Notes: generated from the sequence alone by a model not told the origin. DNA of 64,000 nucleotides from Actinokineospora auranticolor (GCF_002934265.1 NZ_PTIX01000004.1:372001-436000), one strand, 5' to 3'. Positions 9,781-18,919 are shown, counted from the first letter of the stretch. Numbers and translations: made by a program.

Positions 9781-10467
9781 CTAGAAGGTCACCAGGACCT
9801 GGTCGAGGTCCTTGCGCACCAACCGTGGCACGGTGGCGTCGTCGGCCGGGTAACCGACCGGGATCACCGCGAACGCCTTCTCGTTGCGGGGGCGCTCCAA
9901 GACCTCGGAGAGGAACTTCATCGGGCTCGGGGTGTGCGTGAGCGCAGCCAACCCGGATAGGTGCAGCGCGGTCAAGAGCATGCCGACGGCGATACCGACC
10001 GATTCGTCGACGTAGTAGTGCTTGTGCTGCTCACCGTTGTCGTCGAGGTAGAACCGCTGTTCGAACACGACGATCAGGTAGGGAGCGTCCGTCAGGTGCG
10101 GCTTGTTGTGGTCCGTCCCTAGCGGTCGCAACGCCGACAGCCACTCGTCGCCGAGTCGGCCAGCGTAGGAGATCTGCTCCTCGTTCTCGGCTTCCGCGCG
10201 GATGCGGGCTCGGATGTCCGGGTCCTTGACCAGCACGAACGTCCACGGCTGCTGGTGAGCGCCGGACGGGGCAGTGGCCGCTACCGCTATCGCATCGATC
10301 ACGACCTGCTCGGGCACGGGGTCGGTCGAGAAGGCACGCACGGTGCGCCGCTGGTCCATCTTGGTGCGCAGCTCCGCTGCCGCCTGCAGCGACTCCTCGG
10401 CCGTCACCTTGGTGGGGCGGTACGGCACGGGGTCGTACGGCTGATCGTGGATCGGTATCCAAGCCAT
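9781..10467 (-). CDS. Nitroreductase-family (iodotyrosine-deiodinase-like) flavoprotein
   Basis: A predicted FMN-dependent oxidoreductase of 228 residues. The N-terminal basic motif QRRTVRAFSTDPVP with ATAPSGAHQQPWTF and the C-terminal VIPVGYPADDATVPRL are typical of the IYD/BluB-like branch of the nitroreductase fold. The substrate cannot be told from sequence. The ATG at 10467 was chosen because GGGAG lies about 11 bases upstream; a further ATG at 10506 is possible. It is transcribed away from nadD and ends at the strong hairpin at 9684-9722. Confidence 0.88.
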   Translation of the reverse strand: MAWIPIHDQPYDPVPYRPTKVTAEESLQAAAELRTKMDQRRTVRAFSTDPVPEQVVIDAIAVAATAPSGAHQQPWTFVLVKDPDIRARIRAEAENEEQISYAGRLGDEWLSALRPLGTDHNKPHLTDAPYLIVVFEQRFYLDDNGEQHKHYYVDESVGIAVGMLLTALHLSGLAALTHTPSPMKFLSEVLERPRNEKAFAVIPVGYPADDATVPRLVRKDLDQVLVTF

Positions 10468-10618
10468 GTCCGGCAGTCTCCCGGTCGAAAAGCCGCTGGT
10501 GGTCATACCGATCCGGTCATAGGACCCGGCTAATGACCCGAACGGTCGTGTCCGGAAGTCGTTCACGCGAGATGTCTCCCACACAACCACGCGTGTCAAC
10601 ACCCCGTAGGCTCGCCCT

Positions 10619-11209
10619 ATGGCGCGTCGGATAGGGATCATGGGCGGCACCTTCGACCCGGTGCACCATGGACACCTCGTAGCGGCCAGTGAGGTGCAGG
10701 CGCGCTTCGAACTCGACGAGGTCATCTTCGTGCCGACCGGCGTCCCGTGGCAGAAAGGTGGCCGGGAGGTAAGCGCGGCGGAAGACCGCTATCTGATGAC
10801 CGTAGTGGCCACGGCGTCCAATCCCCGCTTTTCCGTCAGCCGGGCGGACATAGACCGCGAAGGCGTTACGTACACGGTCGACACTCTGCGTGACCTGGGT
10901 ACCCGATATCCGGACGCCGATCTGTTCTTCATCACCGGCGCCGACGCCTTGGAACAGATCCTGTCCTGGCATCGCGCCGACGAACTGTTCACCCTCGCCC
11001 ACTTCGTGGGTGTCACCCGGCCGGGATACGACCTCGCCGCCACCCACCTGCCGTCCGGCAGCGTGAGCCTGGTCGAGGTGCCCGCGCTGGCCATCTCCTC
11101 CACCGACTGCCGCGCGCGCGTGGCCGCGGGTCAGCCGGTCTGGTACCTGGTCCCCGACGGTGTCGTGCAGTACATCTCCAAGAGGCGCCTGTACGCCGCC
11201 GAGGATTAA
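10619..11209 (+). CDS. nadD: Nicotinate-nucleotide adenylyltransferase
   Basis: Transfers AMP from ATP to nicotinate mononucleotide in NAD synthesis. The 196 residues begin [19 protein letters not shown], carrying the GTFDPxHxGH nucleotidyltransferase motif, and end with the [10 protein letters not shown] region corresponding to the ISSTxIR motif. Length is normal. It starts a block with rsfS and the phosphatase gene that is conserved in the same order in mycobacteria. Confidence 0.97.
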   Translation: MARRIGIMGGTFDPVHHGHLVAASEVQARFELDEVIFVPTGVPWQKGGREVSAAEDRYLMTVVATASNPRFSVSRADIDREGVTYTVDTLRDLGTRYPDADLFFITGADALEQILSWHRADELFTLAHFVGVTRPGYDLAATHLPSGSVSLVEVPALAISSTDCRARVAAGQPVWYLVPDGVVQYISKRRLYAAED

Positions 11210-11270
11210 CCGGCGCGCGCATACCGGTACCCTCGAGTGGTTAGCCCTGGCGATACCAACGAGGAGTGAC

Positions 11271-11654
11271 GTGGCAGCGACGGACGTGGCACGCAACCTG
11301 GCCCTGGTCGCGGCCGCCGCGGCCGCCGACAAGAAGGCGGGAGACGTGATCGTGCTGGACGTCTCCGACCAACTCGTCATCACCGACTGCTTCGTGATCG
11401 CCTCCGCGGCGAACGAGCGGCAGGTCGGCGCGATCGTGGAGAGCGTCGAGGACCGGATGCGCGAGGCGGGGACCAAGCCGGTGCGCCGCGAGGGCGCCCG
11501 CGAGGGCCGCTGGGTGCTGCTGGACTTCGTCGACGTGGTGGTGCACATCCAGCACGCCGAGGAGCGCTCGTTCTACGGCCTGGAGCGGCTGTGGAAGGAC
11601 TGCCCGCGCATCGACTTCGTGGCGGACCATCCCGCCGACGAGGACGACGAGTGA
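11271..11654 (+). CDS. rsfS: Ribosomal silencing factor RsfS
   Basis: A 127-residue protein that binds L14 on the 50S subunit and blocks subunit joining under starvation. Recognised by DVIVLDVSDQLVITDCFVIAS, the REGAREGRWVLLDFVDVVVHI core and the HAEERSFYGLERLW end. The GTG at 11271 was chosen because GAGGAG sits 5 bases upstream; longer frames upstream lack a site. The stop overlaps the next start in a GTGA, so translation is probably coupled. Confidence 0.96.
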   Translation: MAATDVARNLALVAAAAAADKKAGDVIVLDVSDQLVITDCFVIASAANERQVGAIVESVEDRMREAGTKPVRREGAREGRWVLLDFVDVVVHIQHAEERSFYGLERLWKDCPRIDFVADHPADEDDE

Positions 11655-12265
11655 CCCTGCGCAGGCTGGTCCTGTGGCGCCACGGCGAGACCGACTACAA
11701 CGCCAGTGGCCGGATGCAGGGGCACATCGACTCGAACCTGACCGAGGTCGGCTGGAACCAGGCCAGGTTCGCGGTGCCCGCGCTGGCCAGGTTCGCTGCG
11801 GACCTCATCGTGGCCTCCGACCTGCGCCGGGCCACCGACACGGCCACGGTGTTCAGCGAGGCCACCGGGGTGCCGCTGCGGTTCGACAAGCGTTTGCGCG
11901 AGACCAACCTGGGGTCCTGGCAGGGCAAGACCGGTGCCGAGATCGACGCCGAGTGGCCGGGGGGGCGCGCGGAGTGGCAGACCGACGCCACGTGGACACC
12001 GCCTGGCGGTGAGTCGCGCGTGGAGGTCGCGGCCCGGGCGACCGAGGTCGTCGCGGGCCTCGACGAGGGTGTGGACGGGACGGCCGTGCTGTGCGCGCAC
12101 GGCGGCCTGATCACGGCGCTGACCGGCAGCCTCCTGGAGCTCCCGGTGGCCAACTGGTGGCAGCTCGGCGGCATCAGCAACTGCCACTGGACGGTGCTGG
12201 CGCGCCGGGAGACCAGCGGGCTCGCGTGGCGCCTGATCGCCTACAACGCGGGCATCACCGGCTAG
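11651..12265 (+). CDS. gpgP: Histidine phosphatase, GpgP-like (glucosyl-3-phosphoglycerate phosphatase)
   Basis: A 204-residue member of the histidine phosphatase superfamily. The phosphate-binding RHG motif is at the start (VLWRHGETDYNASGRMQGH) and the second catalytic His is in VLCAHGGLITAL. The position directly after nadD-rsfS matches Rv2419c of M. tuberculosis, known as GpgP, which removes phosphate from glucosyl-3-phosphoglycerate in methylglucose lipopolysaccharide synthesis. The substrate here is inferred from that synteny; a general phosphoglycerate-mutase-like phosphatase is the alternative. The GTG overlaps the rsfS stop. Confidence 0.85.
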   Translation: MTLRRLVLWRHGETDYNASGRMQGHIDSNLTEVGWNQARFAVPALARFAADLIVASDLRRATDTATVFSEATGVPLRFDKRLRETNLGSWQGKTGAEIDAEWPGGRAEWQTDATWTPPGGESRVEVAARATEVVAGLDEGVDGTAVLCAHGGLITALTGSLLELPVANWWQLGGISNCHWTVLARRETSGLAWRLIAYNAGITG

Positions 12266-12268
12266 CCG

Positions 12269-13006
12269 ATGGCGCCGACCGTCCTGCTGTTCGGCGACTC
12301 GCTGAGCTTCCACGGCCCCGACGGTCCCCATCCCTCCGACGACCCCCGGATCTGGCCGAACCTCGCGATGTCCGCTGTCGGCGGGCAGGTCGAGTTGTTC
12401 GCCGGTTTCGGTTGGACCGCGCGCGACGCCTACTGGTCGCTGGTGGGCGACCCGCGCGTGTGGACTGTCGTGCCGCATGTGGACATCCTTGTGCTCGCGG
12501 TGGGCGGCATGGATACGCTTCCCTCGCCGCTGCCGACCTACCTGCGCCTTGGTATCCGCTATCTGCGGCCGGACGGTCTGCGTCGGCGCGTGCGCGAGGC
12601 GTACCTTGCCGCGCAACCGTGGTTGGCCCGTGTGACCCGTGGGCGTCCGGTGGCGCTGTCCGCGCCTCTTAGCGTGCGCTACCTCAACGACATAGTCGTG
12701 GCAATCCGCGCACTACGGCCGGATTTGCCCGTAGTGGTCATGTTGCCTTCGGTGCACCGTGCTGCCGCGTACGGCAATGTGCACACGGGGCGTGAGCGCG
12801 CGGTGGCGATGGTGAGTGCTTGGGCGGCGCGCAGCGGGGTGAACGTCTTCGACGTCGCCGAGGTGGTGCGCGCGCACGTGCTCGGTGGCCACGGCAACCC
12901 GGACGGCATGCACTGGGGGTGGGACGGGCACCGGCTGGTCGGGGCCGCCATGGCCGACCTGCTGGTCCAGCGCGGCCTTGTAGTAGACCCGGCGGCGGAC
13001 AACTAG
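12269..13006 (+). CDS. SGNH/GDSL-type acyl-transferring protein, OctT-like
   Basis: 245 residues with an SGNH fold: nucleophile Ser in VLLFGDSLSFHG at the N-terminus, and the C-terminal Asp/His pair in NPDGMHWGWDGHRL. It starts 3 bp after gpgP. In M. tuberculosis the same slot is Rv2418c, described as OctT, an octanoyltransferase that acylates glucosylglycerate at the start of methylglucose lipopolysaccharide synthesis. Sequence, length and place agree, so I call it OctT-like; activity on this acceptor is inference. There is no signal peptide, so it acts in the cytoplasm. Confidence 0.8.
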   Translation: MAPTVLLFGDSLSFHGPDGPHPSDDPRIWPNLAMSAVGGQVELFAGFGWTARDAYWSLVGDPRVWTVVPHVDILVLAVGGMDTLPSPLPTYLRLGIRYLRPDGLRRRVREAYLAAQPWLARVTRGRPVALSAPLSVRYLNDIVVAIRALRPDLPVVVMLPSVHRAAAYGNVHTGRERAVAMVSAWAARSGVNVFDVAEVVRAHVLGGHGNPDGMHWGWDGHRLVGAAMADLLVQRGLVVDPAADN

Positions 13007-13017
13007 GCTTCTGCCAC

Positions 13018-13866
13018 GTGCCGATCGCTGTGGTTACCGACTCGACCGCCTACCTGCCGGAGGGCGTCGCCGACCGGCATGCGATCCGCGTCATCCCGCT
13101 GCTGGTCCGCGTGGACGGCAGAGAAGGGCGCGACGGCATCGACATGGGGCCTGTCCAACTGGCCCAGGCGCTCCAGGAGCGGCGGATGGTGACCACCTCG
13201 CGGCCCAACCCCGCCGAGTTCGCCGCGGCGTACCAGCGGACCCTCGACGGGGGCGCCGACGGGATCCTGTCCGTCCACCTGTCCCGCGACCTGTCCGGCA
13301 CCTGGGAGTCCGCGCGGCTCGCGGCCGAGGAGTGCGGGCCCGACCTGGTGCGCGTGGTCGATTCCCGGACCACCGGCATGGGACTGGGGTTCGCCGCGCT
13401 GCGCGCCGCCGCGGTGGCCGCCGCGGGTGCCGGGGGAGCGGAGGTCGAGGCCGCGGCGGTCCGGGCGGCGAGCACCACGACCAGCTTCTTCATGGTCGAG
13501 ACCCTGGAGTACCTGCGCCGAGGTGGCCGGATCGGTGCCGCGGCGGCCCTGCTGGGCACCGCGCTGGCGATGAAACCGATCCTGCACGTCCGGGATGGGC
13601 AGATCGTGCCGCTGGAGAAGGTGCGCACCACCGGGCGGGCGCTGGGGCGGCTCGTCGACCTGGCCGTGGGCGAGGCGGCGGGTGGACCGGTGGATCTCGC
13701 CGTGCACCACCTCGGTGCGCCGGAACGGGCAGCGGAACTCGCGGAACGGCTCACCGAGCGGGTTCCGGGGACGCGCGAGTGCGTGATCGCCGAGTTGGGT
13801 GCGGCAATTGGCGCACATACCGGGCCTGGCGTTCTTGGCGTCGTAGTGGCGCCAAAAACGCCGTAA
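13018..13866 (+). CDS. DegV family fatty-acid-binding protein
   Basis: 282 residues. The start PIAVVTDSTAYLP, the TSRPNPAEF motif, HLSRDLSGTWESAR and the C-terminal GAAIGAHTGPGVLGVV segment define the DegV fold, which binds a single fatty acid and can act with fatty-acid kinase. The GTG at 13018 was chosen since it directly begins the family pattern. It sits 12 bp after the OctT-like gene and corresponds to Rv2417c in the same order, so it belongs to the same transcription unit. Confidence 0.93.
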   Translation: MPIAVVTDSTAYLPEGVADRHAIRVIPLLVRVDGREGRDGIDMGPVQLAQALQERRMVTTSRPNPAEFAAAYQRTLDGGADGILSVHLSRDLSGTWESARLAAEECGPDLVRVVDSRTTGMGLGFAALRAAAVAAAGAGGAEVEAAAVRAASTTTSFFMVETLEYLRRGGRIGAAAALLGTALAMKPILHVRDGQIVPLEKVRTTGRALGRLVDLAVGEAAGGPVDLAVHHLGAPERAAELAERLTERVPGTRECVIAELGAAIGAHTGPGVLGVVVAPKTP

Positions 13867-13878
13867 GGTGGACCGGAT

Positions 13879-13906
13879 TTATCCACATAGGCCGAAGTTG
13901 TCCACA
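13879..13906 (+). repeat. DnaA-box-like pair, copy B
   Basis: TTATCCACA (13879-13887, exact E. coli DnaA box), a 10-base spacer TAGGCCGAAG, then TTGTCCACA (13898-13906, the Streptomyces DnaA-box form). It lies between degV and comEA, starting 13 bp after the degV stop. This is the best-matched of the four pairs in the window. Confidence 0.8.
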
Positions 13907-13957
13907 GGAATCCTGCTGCTTCCCCGGTTTCTTTGACCTGGCCCTAGCTTCGGTGTC

Positions 13958-14698
13958 ATGGCAGAGAAAAACCGCACCGATCAGATGGACGCCGTCCTCG
14001 CCCGCCTCGCCGCCGTCGCGGGCAGGCCCTGGGACCGAACCGAGGAAGAGCCGCCCACGCCCACTCCTGGGCGGCGTGGGCGAAGGCGGCGGCAGTCCGA
14101 CCCGCCGACAGCGGCGGACCACAGTGGACAAAACCGGCGCGCGCGGACGCCGATCACCCTGGTCCTGGGGATCATCGCCGCCGCCGTGGTGATCACCGGT
14201 GCCGTCGCCCTGTCGGACACGCCGACCAAGGAGGTGCCCCCGAACCTGGCCGCGGCGACCGTCGAGCAGCCGGTGCCCAGCGCGGTCCCGGTGACCGTCG
14301 ACGTCGTGGGCAAGGTCCACGAGCCCGGCCTGCGCACGTTGCCGGAGGGCTCCCGGGTCGACGACGCCCTGCGGGCCAGCGGCGGAGCACTGCCCGGGAC
14401 CGACCTCACGACACTGAACCTGGCCCGGAAACTCGTGGATGGGGAACAGCTCGCGGTCGGTGTCCCGGCACCGGTGGCGGAAGTCGTCGAAGCGAAGCCG
14501 GGCGGCGTCGTCAACCTCAACACCGCGTCCCTGCCCCTGCTCGACACCCTTCCCGGAGTCGGGTCGGTCACCGCCCAACGCATCCTCGACTGGCGGGCCG
14601 AACACGGCGGGTTCACCCGGGTGGAACAGCTGCGCGAGATCGAAGGCATCGGCGGGGCCAAGTTCGAGAAGCTTCGCCAACTGGTCACCGTCCGATGA
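13958..14698 (+). CDS. comEA: ComEA-like helix-hairpin-helix DNA-binding membrane protein
   Basis: 246 residues: a basic cytoplasmic N-terminus (~1-68), one membrane helix (~69-88, TLVLGIIAAAVVITGAVAL), a SLBB domain (~109-170, VTVDVVGKVHEPGLRTLPEG) and a C-terminal double HhH domain (NLNTASLPLLDTLPGVGS, IEGIGGAKFEKLRQLV). ComEA binds incoming double-stranded DNA outside the membrane in competent bacteria. With comEC downstream it gives the DNA-uptake core, but no pilus or comF genes are in the window. Natural competence is therefore not shown. Confidence 0.95.
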   Translation: MAEKNRTDQMDAVLARLAAVAGRPWDRTEEEPPTPTPGRRGRRRRQSDPPTAADHSGQNRRARTPITLVLGIIAAAVVITGAVALSDTPTKEVPPNLAAATVEQPVPSAVPVTVDVVGKVHEPGLRTLPEGSRVDDALRASGGALPGTDLTTLNLARKLVDGEQLAVGVPAPVAEVVEAKPGGVVNLNTASLPLLDTLPGVGSVTAQRILDWRAEHGGFTRVEQLREIEGIGGAKFEKLRQLVTVR

Positions 14699-14939
14699 CT
14701 CGCGGAACCGCAACCTCGACACTCCCGCGTGGGTGTCCGCCCACGGGCTCGCTCGGCCATCCCGATGCCCGCGCGGCCGGGTCGGACTGGCGTGCTTCTC
14801 GAGTACGTCCTGCCCAGGCTGGGTATTTGGCCGGCGGCGGGTATCTCGGCGCTCGCCATGAGCGGTGGGGCTCGGATGATCGTCGGAGCGACTGCGGGCT
14901 TTCGTACCAGCGTTCGGATGATCGGCGGGACGCGGTCCG

Positions 14940-17384
14940 ATGAGAGGCCGCCTGCCGGGGACGATTCGGCGGATCGCGCGACGGGCTCCGGGCTTTGGGG
15001 AGGCACGGCGCTGGGCCCGAGTGCGTTCGTCGGAGTCGGATGCCGAGGCGGTGAGGCCGGCGCACGACTACCGATTGCTGGGAGGCGCGGCCGTGGTGTT
15101 CACGGCAGCGCTGTCGGGATTGTTGGTGCACTGGATCGCGGCAGTCGTCGTCGGTGCCGTTGCGGTGCTTGCCGGGGTGTTGTTGGCGCGTCGTCGTGTG
15201 GAGCCGTTGCGGATCTCGGCCGGGTGGCCGCTGGTCGTGTGCGGGGTGTTGGCGGTGTGGCCGGTGGCCACGCGGATGGAGGCCGCTGCCAGCGACCCGC
15301 TGCGGGAGGCGGCCGCGGCCGGGGCGGAGGTCGAGTTGCGGTTGGAGGTGAGTGAACGACCGAGGCGGGTGCGGAGTACGGGGTTCGGTGCGACGCCGTC
15401 CGGGGTGCGGACTGTCGTTGTGGCGGCCAACTCCGGTGATAGCCGGGTGCTCGTACTGGCGCCGGTCGACCGGTGGGCGGATGTCCTTCCTGGACAGGAG
15501 GTCGTCGCCAAAGGCACGGTGGCGCCCGCGGAAACCGGCTCGCTGACCGTCGCGGTGCTGCGTGTTCGTGGACCGCCGCTGTGGGCCGGGGAGGCACCGG
15601 GATGGCAGCGGGCCGCGCGAGCGTTGCGGATCGGTCTGCGGGAGGCGTCCGGGGTGCTCGACGACGAGCAGGCGGGGTTGCTGCCCGCGCTGGTGGTCGG
15701 GGACACCGACGGGATGGTTTCCGCGGTCGAGGACGAGTTCAAGGCGAGCGGCATGACCCACCTGCTCGCGGTCAGCGGCGCGAACCTCGCGATCGTCTGC
15801 GTGGTGGTGCTGTACCTGCTGCGGCTGATGCAGGTGGGTCCACGCGGGTCGGCGGTCGGCGCCCTGGTGGCGTTGGTGGGATTCGTGGTGCTCGCCGGGC
15901 CGGAGCCGAGTGTGCTGCGTGCCGGCGTGATGGGTGCCGTTGGTCTCCTGGCGCTCGCGTTGGGGCGTGAGCGGTCCGCGATCCCCGCGTTGGCGGTGGC
16001 CGTGATCGGGCTCGTGGTCCACGACCCGGCGATGGCGGTCGACTTCGGGTTCGTGTTGTCCGTTCTGGCGACCGGTGCGCTGGTGCTGCTCGCACCGCGC
16101 TGGGTCGACGGGCTGGCGGCTCGACGGGTGCCGCGTGTCCTCGCCGAGGCGTTGGCGGTGCCCGCCGCCGCGCACCTCGCGACGGCACCGGTTGTCGCCG
16201 GGATGAGCGGTCAGGTGAGCCTCGTCGCGGTGGTGGCGAACCTGGTGGCGGCACCGGTGGTCGCGCCCGCGACAGTGCTCGGGTTGGTCGCCGCGTTGAT
16301 CGCTCCCTTGGCGCCGTGGGCCGCCGAGTGGGTGGTGCGGCTGGCGGGGCCGGAGGTCGACTGGCTCGTCCTCGTGGGCGGCACGGCCGCCTCGGTGCCC
16401 GGTGCCGTGCTCGACTGGCCGGGCGGCTGGTGGGGTGGGCTGCTGCTGGCGGCGGTGCTCGCCGGTCTGGTGTTGGCCATCCGACTGAGCCGGGTCCGGG
16501 TCGTGGTCGCCTTGGTGTTGGCCGGTGTGCTGCTGGTCTTGGTGCCTGTTCGGGTGTTGGCGCCGAGGTGGCCGCCCGCCGGCTGGGCGGCCGTGGCCTG
16601 CGACGTCGGCCAAGGCGACGCGCTGGTTCTGTCCACTGCGGACAGTGGGCGGGTGGTGCTGGTCGACACCGGGCCCGATCCGGTGCCGGTGCGGGACTGC
16701 CTGGACCGGTTGGCCGTCGACCGGGTGGCGTTGGTGGTGCTGAGCCACCTGCACGCCGATCACGTGGGCGGGCTGGCGGGTGTGCTCGCGACCCGGGCCG
16801 TCGGCGCGGTCGCCGTCGGGCCGGGGAGGTCGCCGGGGTGGGCTTGGCGGCAGGTTCGTCAGGAGGTGGCGGAAGCCGGGGTTCCACTGCTCCGGTTGAC
16901 GTCAGGGCAACGGATGGTGTGGCCCGGGCTGGTGCTGGACGTGCTGGCGCCGCCGGGCGGAGAGGAGGAAGGAGAGCGGGGCGCGGACGCGGCCCAGGAC
17001 GGAACGGCGATCAACAACCGGTCCGTGGTCCTGCGGGCCACGACCCGGGCGGGTCGGCTGCTGCTGACCGGCGACGTGGAGCTGGCGGCACAGGCGGACC
17101 TGCTGGCGGCGGGCGTGGATCTGACCGCCGACGTGGTCAAGGTGCCGCACCACGGCTCGCGGTACACGTCGCCGAGGTTCTTGGGCGCGGTTCGGGCGAC
17201 GGTGGCGTTGGTCAGTGTCGGAGCGGGCAACCGCTACGGCCACCCGAGCCCCCGGACCCTCGCCGCCGTCGGTCGGGGAACCCTGGTGGCCCGCACCGAC
17301 CACGACGGTGACAGCGCCATCACCGCTGCCGACGGCAAGCCGGTCCTGGTCACCCGGGGAAGCCCGCGCGGGCCACCCCGCTGA
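14940..17384 (+). CDS. comEC: ComEC/Rec2 DNA-uptake channel protein
   Basis: An 814-residue membrane protein. Hydrophobic segments begin at ~45 (LLGGAAVVFTAALSGLLVHW). The central competence domain contains GMTHLLAVSGANLAIVC and repeated helices to ~540. The C-terminal metallo-beta-lactamase domain (~545-814) has VACDVGQGDALVL, the metal motif SHLHADHVGG, and VVKVPHHGSRYTS. In competent species it carries single-stranded DNA across the membrane. The start is uncertain: ATG 14940 has only a weak ribosome site, and GTGs at 15021 and 15051 are possible. comEA ends 241 bp upstream. Confidence 0.93.
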   Translation: MRGRLPGTIRRIARRAPGFGEARRWARVRSSESDAEAVRPAHDYRLLGGAAVVFTAALSGLLVHWIAAVVVGAVAVLAGVLLARRRVEPLRISAGWPLVVCGVLAVWPVATRMEAAASDPLREAAAAGAEVELRLEVSERPRRVRSTGFGATPSGVRTVVVAANSGDSRVLVLAPVDRWADVLPGQEVVAKGTVAPAETGSLTVAVLRVRGPPLWAGEAPGWQRAARALRIGLREASGVLDDEQAGLLPALVVGDTDGMVSAVEDEFKASGMTHLLAVSGANLAIVCVVVLYLLRLMQVGPRGSAVGALVALVGFVVLAGPEPSVLRAGVMGAVGLLALALGRERSAIPALAVAVIGLVVHDPAMAVDFGFVLSVLATGALVLLAPRWVDGLAARRVPRVLAEALAVPAAAHLATAPVVAGMSGQVSLVAVVANLVAAPVVAPATVLGLVAALIAPLAPWAAEWVVRLAGPEVDWLVLVGGTAASVPGAVLDWPGGWWGGLLLAAVLAGLVLAIRLSRVRVVVALVLAGVLLVLVPVRVLAPRWPPAGWAAVACDVGQGDALVLSTADSGRVVLVDTGPDPVPVRDCLDRLAVDRVALVVLSHLHADHVGGLAGVLATRAVGAVAVGPGRSPGWAWRQVRQEVAEAGVPLLRLTSGQRMVWPGLVLDVLAPPGGEEEGERGADAAQDGTAINNRSVVLRATTRAGRLLLTGDVELAAQADLLAAGVDLTADVVKVPHHGSRYTSPRFLGAVRATVALVSVGAGNRYGHPSPRTLAAVGRGTLVARTDHDGDSAITAADGKPVLVTRGSPRGPPR

Positions 17385-17512
17385 TGGCCGCTGTCGTTGC
17401 GCCCCAACACAAACGCCCCGACCGGGTGGTCGAGGCGTGGGGTGGGGCTGTCCGTGGTTGGGCGGGTGTGGAGCACCCGCCCAACCTGCGGAAGCAGTCC
17501 GGTTCCGGGCGC

Positions 17513-18778
17513 TCAGCCGCGGTTGAGGACCTCGCGGACGGCGGCGGCCGACGGGGGGATGGTGGCGCGGGGGCCGATGTGGTCCTGGACGGCGTCCAGG
17601 GTCTTGAGGCCGTCACCGGTGATGAGGAGGACGGTCTCGGCGTCGGGGTCGAGCTGGCCGGTCTCGATCAGCTTCTTGGCCGTGGCCACGGTGACGCCAC
17701 CGGCGGTCTCGGCGAAGATGCCCTCGGTGCGGGCCAGCAGGCGGATGCCCTCGACGACCTCGGCGTCGGTGACGTCCTCGACCGCGCCGTTGGTGCGGCG
17801 GACCGAGTCGAGCACGTACGGGCCGTCGGCGGGGGCGCCGATCGCCAGGGAGCGGGCGATGGTGTCCGGCTTGACCGGGCGGATCACGTCCTCGCCCGAC
17901 TTGAACGCCGCCGCGACCGGGGAGCAGCCGGTGGCCTGCGCGCCGAACACCCGGTACGGGGTCGGCTCGACCAGGCCGAGCTCGCCCAGCTCGCGGAAGG
18001 CCTTGTCGACCTTGGTGAGCTGGGAGCCGGAGGCGACCGGGACCACGACCTGGCCCGGCAGCCGCCAGCCCAGCTGCTCGGCGACCTCGTAGCCCAGCGT
18101 CTTGGAGCCCTCGGCGTAGTAGGGGCGGACGTTGACGTTGACGAACGCCCAGTCCTCGTGCTCGGCGGCCAGCTCGGTGGCCAGGCGGTTGACGTCGTCG
18201 TAGTTGCCGTCGACGGCGATCAGGGCGCCGTCGTAGACCGCGGTGGTGAGGATCTTCGCGCGCTCCAGCGACGACGGGATCAGCACGACCGACTCCCAGC
18301 CCGCGCGGGCGGCCGCGGCGGCCACGGCGTTGGCGAGGTTGCCGGTGGACGGGCAGGCCAGCACGGTGAAACCGAGCTGGCGGGCGGCGGCGAGCGCGAC
18401 GGCGACGACGCGGTCCTTGAACGAGTGGGTGGGGTTGCCGGTGTCGTCCTTGACCCACAGCGACCGCACGCCCAGCGCGGCGGCCAGCCGGTCGGCCTTC
18501 ACCAGCCGGGTCAGGCCCGGGTCGGTGTTGGGGTAGGAGTCGACGTCGGCGGGCACCGGGAGCAGGTTCCGGTACCGCCAGATCGACTTGGGGCCCGCTT
18601 CGATGTCCGCGCGAGTGATGGTGCCGAACTCGTAGGCGACCTCGAGCGGGCCGAAACACTCCGCGCAGGCGAACTCGGCGGCGAGCGGGATCCGGTGGCC
18701 GCACTCACGACAGGACAGGGCGCGCGCGGGGCCCAAGTCGAGGGGCGTGGTGGTCTGGACGTCGACAGACGATGTCAT
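17513..18778 (-). CDS. thrC: Threonine synthase (PLP-dependent)
   Basis: Converts O-phosphohomoserine to threonine. The 421 residues begin with a zinc-ribbon-like segment (CRECGH, ACAECFGPLE), then the fold-type II PLP core with Lys in TGNPTHSFKDRVV (~120) and the Ser/Gly loop ACPSTGNLANAV. The ATG at 18778 has GAGGAG 10 bases upstream and was preferred to the ATG at 18796, which overlaps that site. The gene is preceded by a SAM-I riboswitch whose closing helix contains the ribosome site, so it is probably translated only at low SAM. It faces comEC tail to tail. Confidence 0.94.
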   Translation of the reverse strand: MTSSVDVQTTTPLDLGPARALSCRECGHRIPLAAEFACAECFGPLEVAYEFGTITRADIEAGPKSIWRYRNLLPVPADVDSYPNTDPGLTRLVKADRLAAALGVRSLWVKDDTGNPTHSFKDRVVAVALAAARQLGFTVLACPSTGNLANAVAAAAARAGWESVVLIPSSLERAKILTTAVYDGALIAVDGNYDDVNRLATELAAEHEDWAFVNVNVRPYYAEGSKTLGYEVAEQLGWRLPGQVVVPVASGSQLTKVDKAFRELGELGLVEPTPYRVFGAQATGCSPVAAAFKSGEDVIRPVKPDTIARSLAIGAPADGPYVLDSVRRTNGAVEDVTDAEVVEGIRLLARTEGIFAETAGGVTVATAKKLIETGQLDPDAETVLLITGDGLKTLDAVQDHIGPRATIPPSAAAVREVLNRG

Positions 18779-18791
18779 CGCGAGGCATCTC

Positions 18792-18919
18792 CTCATCTAT
18801 CCCGCGTGGCGGGTCGGAATTAGCACCGTGGTCGTCCGCCTCCTCGCGATGAGGAAGTGACGCGTACGCCGGTTGCCGGGGCTTCTTCGGGCCGATTCCC
18901 TCTGCCCCTCTGGATGAGC
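18792..18919 (-). promoter_or_regulatory. SAM-I (S-box) riboswitch upstream of thrC
   Basis: Read on the minus strand from 18919: GCTCATCCAGAGGGGCAGAG, then GGGAATCGGCCCGAAGAAGC, CCCCGGCAACC, a variable stem, CGGTGCTAATTCCGACC and GGGATAGATGAG. These match the conserved S-box blocks (AGAG-GG-GAGGGA, GGCCC, CCCGGCAACC, GGTGCTAATTCC, GATGAG). The P1 helix pairs GCTCATC at the 5' end with GATGAG(G) at 18792-18797, and that strand overlaps the thrC ribosome site GAGGAG. SAM binding should therefore hide the site and lower translation. The identification is strong; the mode of control is inference. Confidence 0.95.

Noticed and set aside
10468-10618. Repeated GGTCATA/ATGACC motifs between the nitroreductase gene and nadD
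   Set aside because: Short, imperfect and irregularly spaced; could be an operator but the evidence is too thin to list.
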